A DNA stretch of 11,815 bases from CAYVDH01 sp964450355 (GTDB lineage: Bacteria; Bacteroidota; Bacteroidia; NS11-12g; UBA955). The DNA lies in assembly GCA_964450355.1 (NCBI GenBank), contig CAYVDH010000107.1, positions 1 through 11,815 on the forward strand, read 5' to 3'. A program made the translations under genes and the position numbers. Below, one piece after another: positions 9,301-11,815 of this stretch (its first letter is position 1; each line of letters begins with the position of its first letter). Under the pieces are notes generated by a model. It did no database searches, was not told the DNA's origin, and was given only the letters and a program-made list of their open reading frames with translations.

Positions 9301-10018
9301 ATATAGGAGAAGTAGCAGCCTCAAATGCTTCCATTGGATTTCTATCAATAGGCAATAATTCTATCATTTCTATCACATATCTAATGTTTATTGGAGCTTC
9401 GGGTGGTCCAATCCATAACATCACAAAATTTTGAATGTCCATAGGCACCATCATTTCACCGCATTGGGTTGCTCCCATCGAAGTTATTTCAGGTGCATTT
9501 AAAATGCTTATTCTAAATGGAGCTGAACAACCACCGGGTATGCTTGCGCTTAAAGGAGATGTAAAACCTTGAGAACTGTAATTATAAGCTGTAACACACA
9601 ATTGGAATATTCCAGCAGGCAATCGTCCTGTTCGTTGTAATTCTTCTCTTGAAATTCCTACAAGAACTAAACTATTAACAGAAGGAAATAACGCAATTAA
9701 ATCATCTGCTGTTAACAAACGTGTTTCGCCAGCCAACATGGTGATAGGTTGAGCTGGTTGAAAATCTGGCGAACTAGATAATGAATACCTATCATCAATG
9801 GATTTAAATGTTGCACCTAACTTAATTGACTGAGTACTTGCAGACATGTTTGTTAAAGTGATTAACACTTTACTTGGATCATAGGTGTAGTTATAAAAAT
9901 CTGGGTCGTAAGGTGGATTGACAGTCACACTAATATTTATAACTTGAGCTTTGATGGACAAAAATCCAAGAAAAAGTAAAAGAAGGATAGATGTTTTTTT
10001 CAGTATAGTTGATATCAT
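3320..10018 (-). CDS. Giant modular secreted protein, TANFOR-like N-terminus, function unknown
   Basis: This is a 2232-residue protein starting at ATG 10018-10016, 12 bases after the upstream gene's stop, with a signal peptide (residues 1-24, cleavage likely before Gln25). Order of parts: 25-177 matches what I recall of the Bacteroidota TANFOR domain (LPAGIFQLCVTAYNY, GGCSAPFRI); 178-292, 295-430 and 435-580 are fibronectin/Ig-like (YAVRIRAVD, YYWRVKWLED); 606-1305 is a long beta-rich block ending in FRYWYVDA and GLGGGAWYKM; 1306-1347 is a Ser/Pro/Gly/Thr linker; 1348-1661 is a second conserved block (GENGWYARGQ, FPNPNWMQGAIAGRYNILGG); 1680-2232 is a tail with at least one fibronectin-like unit (1858-1908). 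The mature protein has 27 cysteines. No protease, glycosidase or nucleotide-binding motif and no typical type IX sorting domain was found. It probably acts in the periplasm or on the cell surface together with the barrel protein and fibronectin protein encoded beside it. The function is unknown. Confidence 0.96.
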   Translation of the reverse strand: MISTILKKTSILLLLFLGFLSIKAQVINISVTVNPPYDPDFYNYTYDPSKVLITLTNMSASTQSIKLGATFKSIDDRYSLSSSPDFQPAQPITMLAGETRLLTADDLIALFPSVNSLVLVGISREELQRTGRLPAGIFQLCVTAYNYSSQGFTSPLSASIPGGCSAPFRISILNAPEITSMGATQCGEMMVPMDIQNFVMLWIGPPEAPINIRYVIEMIELLPIDRNPMEAFEAATSPIFFTDSVTNLTSYAYTAANPRLELGRKYAVRIRAVDPEGQLRFSNRGYSVPCTFTYGSTGNGRFTLASHFPTNRDYIPWRYFPLTVRFSPYDNDLYRFNFNLNLLENGVSVYTRNEELRWPYGPAESQSRATGMTIVEDASRIIPVNETNAIFGREFLRGARYQYDVSGYFLHRSSGESQQLAVSCNDEFISGIGTPVNQSPSNGSSQERGAVTLRFQTADFPVNFIPSFSVVGSGTSSHPMSNFFNHGVEERYLLEVSRTSDFSTTVHSVSRRFAPNVDLNQCIANNDLLNDSIYRSIEHTFEFTENGTYYWRVKWLEDDADPTSNAYITGPTWNFTIGDAPPEIRRDSTRRTSPSCLADCISSPASDQVQVARAAVGNTIKVGKFDMVLTEITWSGTDARGKGHIRVPFMNAPVKVMFTNIRINARNELIGGEILTETDNSSLVPDAIARATGVFTGVGETQGQEINEWITTAGRLASQLVGSEPVGMPLGIDNTVDGQRLTIGIMGCKFTPTTATLNALVSLDVPELHGWLSLGANDICFHPGGLNMGQGKLYLPLDRDLAYTEDIRLILKAPSLPRDTGTFVSWDCEGFRELAISGLVRFGRNLLVPDAADGSAGPGQVEARFTVRVQRKGNWMCALDMDQFQVAGLPGWGFTASEAYLDFSDLQNASSMTFPEGYGGVQTIHWKGFYMKRLAVRLPKEFQTVGSPGTRISGSVNNMLIDGTGFSGKFAIENLIRVDDGNLDGWAYSLDSVYLSMVSNDFRNAGLVGEIRLPISQSDELKYNATLNRSSAGAFAFEFRIQPKDTFQAEIWETTLSLLPTSRVNVIIDGAGFAAGCDLSGSLSITGSRGGSGGAQIDGLSFNGIRFEHFALNSRGPNYVSLESINGFRCARASDQHSAGGFPLSITAVNITTRTGPHFMEFDQSPGSRFGIEFVLALNLTGESGGFSAAAKIALLGKLETSPRQSWTFSGVVLDSISVGGDIGPVSIRGALTFYNSHPVYGKGIKGYLSVGMQPTIQVEATVQFGEVNGFRYWYVDAMATWSPGVTLFTGVDLRGLGGGAWYKMRPPTPVSFSSIPSSPVGGSERNPSQNATRPSSESAGATSTGGAFIPDGSMGLGFQVKVKVGATGGSSAYKGLITLGCNFTASGGMERIFLEGDFIIMSESDDRARAAIGANIRIEYNCVTTTFQCNAQVFVNVADVLVGYNENPRNLAGAIEIFASPQTWHIYVGQPDLPVGLRLVLGGQTLARAGFYFMCGMDLPPMPPVPDRIAQALNVTPLRDVTNLSRGDGFAMGTLIEIPPLDIRLMPFYARLELMFGFDLSVKKYTQRCEGMAAGETMGENGWYARGQIYGFFSASIGLYVDLFFVKGEFEVLGVQMAAFLQGGFPNPNWMQGAIAGRYNILGGAVQGNCHFEFTQGRPCVPPVENPMAGMELVASLSPDNWSNNVDCGVEPTALYNYSIDEEFTLVQKDLNNQDVVRKFRVKQKETQLKVLRGRDNFVDGTIGMSENNTLLTFYPDSFLASRTGHIWETVAYAEEEIRGVWTVTKDLSDRPIQKKYGTVFVTGARPDRIREQDVAYSYPFHNQRFLLQDECRQGVLALKRSMHFLFTERERTPGYTWQFKARFTPLNGGEPVFSNLSNYTTTNINFSIPTLQSNKIYTVDFIAMKVYSGTGKAPLSSNGFKGQNVSIRTSLNTQRIGNSTIETRAKTVTAGAKTSDDLVVLYTFHFKTSQYNTIATKFAAMSTIETNKIAWGDLESITHVSTGEGFDEYDVNAHSYQQGARTINIAPMVTFDADWTPRSNIWMERQQYATYGFRDWLISENFSGCGVSNPNFRTRRYGIPPKGPVSFADNYNYKPLLMGNELQPPVPENGFRVSFPMRSLESSMSSSALSRAASTMGDGRHRIPIFYGVPTQTVQNRVESRNWARTIVANCGFEFLSNTELVYLNYVLNEPYTRLIWGNYPVRVYYNSPTCGLGPDYSENCRFNVVLPMR
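5036..5410 (-). other. Second conserved beta block of the giant protein
   Basis: Residues 1537-1661 are alternating amphipathic strands rich in aromatics (IRLMPFYARLELMFGFDL, IYGFFSASIGLYVDLFFV, MAAFLQGGFPNPNWMQG, RYNILGGAVQGNCHFEF) and end at Cys1661. GWYA (1583-1586), PNPNW (1627-1631) and the Gly-Asn-Cys (1649-1651) look like fixed family landmarks. The alternation resembles outer-membrane strands, but a soluble beta structure is equally possible. Confidence 0.5.
5978..6103 (-). other. Ser/Pro/Gly/Thr-rich linker in the giant protein
   Basis: Residues 1306-1347 are low-complexity and contain no predicted strand (PPTPVSFSSIPSSPVGGSER, then a Ser/Thr/Gly/Ala run). They separate the block ending in GGGAWYKM from the block beginning GLGFQVKVKVGATGG, so they probably act as a flexible hinge between two folded halves. 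Confidence 0.75.
6104..8203 (-). other. Central beta-rich block of the giant protein
   Basis: Residues 606-1305 form about 700 residues of short strands with frequent Gly, no long helix and no low-complexity break. Recurrent phrases are 'strand-x-x-I-x-G-x-G-F' (MLIDGTGFSGKF, VIIDGAGFAAGC, QIDGLSFNGIRF) and 'Leu-Pro' strand starts (YLPLDRD, VRLPKEF, IRLPISQ). This suggests a stack of related beta modules rather than one globular enzyme. The block closes with FRYWYVDA (1271-1278) and GLGGGAWYKM (1296-1305). Internal repetition is suggested by eye only. Confidence 0.5.
9488..9946 (-). other. TANFOR-like N-terminal domain of the giant protein
   Basis: Residues 25-177, about 150 residues, directly follow the signal peptide. 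The segment begins with NISVTVNPPYDPDF, runs through VLITLTNMSASTQSIKLGAT and the 'LTADDLIALF' helix-like stretch, and ends with LPAGIFQLCVTAYNY and GGCSAPFRI. Length, position and the closing Gly-x-x-x-x-Cys...Gly-Cys-Ser pattern agree with the TANFOR domain (named after Tannerella forsythia) as I remember it. Cys141 and Cys164 are a plausible disulphide pair. The assignment is from memory, without a profile search. Confidence 0.55.
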
Positions 10019-10030
10019 GGTTTTATTTTT

Positions 10031-11719
10031 TTAAAAGTTAAAAGCATACCTTAAAGATGCCCTTTGTTCATTAAAAGTGTATATTGAAACGTTGTTAGTT
10101 CTGTTAAAGAGGGCATTTAACATCATGCCTAAATTGTGTTTCTTCTTAAAGGTGTAGTTTAAATTACCTCCAACATTGGTAATGTTTCCATCGGCAGCAC
10201 CTTGTTTAATTTTTTGCTGAAATGATGCTACTGCAGAAATATTGAATTTAGATTTAGTAAATGTTTTTCGGATGTTAAATGATGGGCCAATCAATTGGAA
10301 TGTTCCTGCAACATTATTTACTTGAGTGTAATTAGTACCTACATTCCAATTAATTCCTTTTGAACCATTTCCATTGCTAAAACTAGCGGATATAACCATG
10401 GTATTGCTTTCTGTATTAGCTCTAGAAATGATGTTATTATCAATTAAACTTTGAGTTTGAGCATTTAAAACAAAACTTTTTGTTTTTTTTCCTTTTGTTT
10501 TAGAAAATCTAAAATTCCCTCCTATGGATTGGTTTATGATGCTAAACAATATGGAATCATTTAGTTGAACTTGACCGCTATTTAAATCGGTGCCATAGTT
10601 GCTGTAATTAAATGCAAAACCATAATGAGGTTTAGGATTAATATTCAAAAAAGCTGAACCTATTTTACTGGTAGTTGTGCTCAATTGATCTTTTAATAAA
10701 TTATTAGTTCTAACCCCGTAACTTCCAGTTAAAATGACTTTGTTTTTAAATAGCATGAAAGAGGGAGAAACAGTGTATTGTTTTAAATCATTAGCAATGT
10801 AATACGAGCCTAATGTTTGATATTCAGGATCAACTCTGCGGTATTCTAATTTGATTCTAAAAAATTTGTAATGATAGCCTAAAGAAGAATTTCCTGCAAG
10901 AAAAGGGCGAGTCGATCGATTTAAAGTCATGAATTTGGTGTATGGTTTTACTGCTTCAAGTTGGGTAATTGCAGTATCAACGATTCTACTGTCTAAAGTA
11001 ACTGCGCTTACGGCAAAATCAATATTTAAGTCGAACATTTTAAACAACAAATAATTTGATTTAATCCCAACAGAGATATTTTCCATTGGTTTGATTCCTG
11101 CGCTATCTGCATTTCTTGCGATGGTAGAATCTTTTTTATCTATGGCTTTAAAAAAAATCAAGTCAGTAAAATTAGGTCCTTTACCAAATCCAATTTTAGC
11201 ACCCATCCCCCATCTTTCGTAGCTTGGCAATAGATAGCTGTATTTACTTCTATTTTCATCATCTACATTCACTTTATTTCTGAATTTACCATAAAGAGCA
11301 GTCAATCTAAATTTACCTGGTTTTAGTTCAATTCCACCCCCTAAAAAAGTAGCTCCAGACAATGTATAATCGCTAAAATACAAGTTTCTCCAACCAGCAT
11401 GAATAGTAATCCATTTATAATATGGGCTAGCACCGTATTTATTAAATGGTTGAGAGAAGCTTCTTTCTTGTTCACTCCACACAAAAGAAAAAGGGATACT
11501 GACATCGTATATTTGAACAGTGGGGCTTCCGTTGACATACCAACTGAATGGCACTCTTCGGCTATTTACTCCTTGTTGCATTGTAAATGTGCTACCAAAT
11601 CCTATATTTCCTCCAAATTTAACAGCTTTTCCATGTCCAAATTCTCCTATGTTTTGGGCAACAGAATTGTTTATTAAACAAATGAATAAAAGAATAAAAC
11701 ATGAAAATTTTAATACCAT
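10031..11719 (-). CDS. Outer-membrane beta-barrel protein of unknown function
   Basis: This is a 562-residue protein starting at ATG 11719-11717, chosen because it is followed at once by a signal peptide (MVLKFSCFILLFICLINNSVAQ, cleavage near Ala21-Gln22). The mature chain has no cysteine. It is made of short alternating polar/hydrophobic strands with aromatic girdle residues and ends in LRYAFNF, a terminal Phe as expected for substrates of the BAM machinery. The best-marked segments are RRVPFSW (54-60), SPYYKWITIHAGWRNLYFS (98-116), TFLGGGIELKPGKFRL (124-139) and YRRVDPEYQTLGSYYIANDL (293-312). I recall similar segments in uncharacterised Bacteroidota barrel proteins, but this is unverified. 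It has no TonB-dependent receptor plug and is much longer than PorP/SprF proteins. It is the first gene of the cluster and ends 12 bases before the giant gene, suggesting coupled translation and a joint role, perhaps as the membrane anchor or channel for the giant. The barrel call is likely, the role is inference. Confidence 0.94.
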   Translation of the reverse strand: MVLKFSCFILLFICLINNSVAQNIGEFGHGKAVKFGGNIGFGSTFTMQQGVNSRRVPFSWYVNGSPTVQIYDVSIPFSFVWSEQERSFSQPFNKYGASPYYKWITIHAGWRNLYFSDYTLSGATFLGGGIELKPGKFRLTALYGKFRNKVNVDDENRSKYSYLLPSYERWGMGAKIGFGKGPNFTDLIFFKAIDKKDSTIARNADSAGIKPMENISVGIKSNYLLFKMFDLNIDFAVSAVTLDSRIVDTAITQLEAVKPYTKFMTLNRSTRPFLAGNSSLGYHYKFFRIKLEYRRVDPEYQTLGSYYIANDLKQYTVSPSFMLFKNKVILTGSYGVRTNNLLKDQLSTTTSKIGSAFLNINPKPHYGFAFNYSNYGTDLNSGQVQLNDSILFSIINQSIGGNFRFSKTKGKKTKSFVLNAQTQSLIDNNIISRANTESNTMVISASFSNGNGSKGINWNVGTNYTQVNNVAGTFQLIGPSFNIRKTFTKSKFNISAVASFQQKIKQGAADGNITNVGGNLNYTFKKKHNLGMMLNALFNRTNNVSIYTFNEQRASLRYAFNF

Positions 11720-11815
11720 GATTCAAAAAAACACCATTTAAAAACATCAAATAAAGCTAATGAATATTTAGCAGGTTTTATTGAATAATTGGTTTGGGAA
11801 CAATTTAAATTATAT

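Larger units (their letters stand above)
1144..11719 (-). other. Three-gene exported-protein cluster (probable operon)
   Basis: Barrel protein, giant protein and fibronectin protein lie in this order on one strand with spacers of 12 and 76 bases, no opposing gene between them and a signal peptide on each product. No terminator-like hairpin followed by a T run was seen in either spacer. Co-transcription is inferred from spacing. The 76-base spacer could hold a secondary promoter, although none is recognisable. Confidence 0.75.

Noticed and set aside
10483..10490. Run of eight T (A8 on the coding strand) in the barrel gene as a phase-variation tract
   Set aside because: Runs of eight also occur at 505-512 and 11150-11157. 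Given the AT-rich sequence they are expected by chance, and the frame is intact.
11341..11741. Short open frames on both strands over the start of the barrel gene
   Set aside because: They overlap the barrel gene, whose signal peptide and barrel pattern are clear. The short frames show no family features.

Overview
The window looks like Bacteroidota (Bacteroidetes) chromosome. It is AT-rich and encodes secreted proteins with signal peptides ending in Ala-Gln (KGQ, KAQ, VAQ). It also has an outer-membrane beta-barrel protein ending in an aromatic residue, A-rich translation leaders without clear Shine-Dalgarno sites, and protein families I associate with Cytophagia/Chitinophagia/Flavobacteriia-type genomes. 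No RNA gene, mobile element, CRISPR array or phage gene is visible.

Layout. On the plus strand, bases 1-1140 hold the 3' part of a WG-repeat-like gene that runs off the left edge. Everything else is one minus-strand cluster read right to left: a 562-residue outer-membrane barrel protein (11719-10031), then after 12 bases a giant 2232-residue secreted protein (10018-3320), then after 76 bases a 699-residue secreted fibronectin type III protein (3243-1144). The last gene converges on the WG-repeat gene with 3 bases between the stop codons. There is no gene-free stretch over 100 bases. The 76-base spacer carries a 7-base-period tandem repeat (3269-3310), and the 96 bases at the right edge are the leader of the cluster, without a convincing promoter.

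How the genes may work together. All three cluster genes encode exported proteins and are close enough to be co-transcribed: a barrel that can sit in the outer membrane, a very large modular beta-rich protein, and a chain of about six fibronectin-like modules. I recall the same three protein types side by side in other Bacteroidota, usually as 'hypothetical protein', 'TANFOR domain-containing protein' and 'fibronectin type III domain-containing protein'. This comes from memory and was not checked by a search. The most reasonable reading is a conserved cell-surface assembly of unknown function. No enzyme active site or known secretion-system component could be recognised, so no biochemical role is assigned. 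The candidate undescribed system in this window is this three-gene module.
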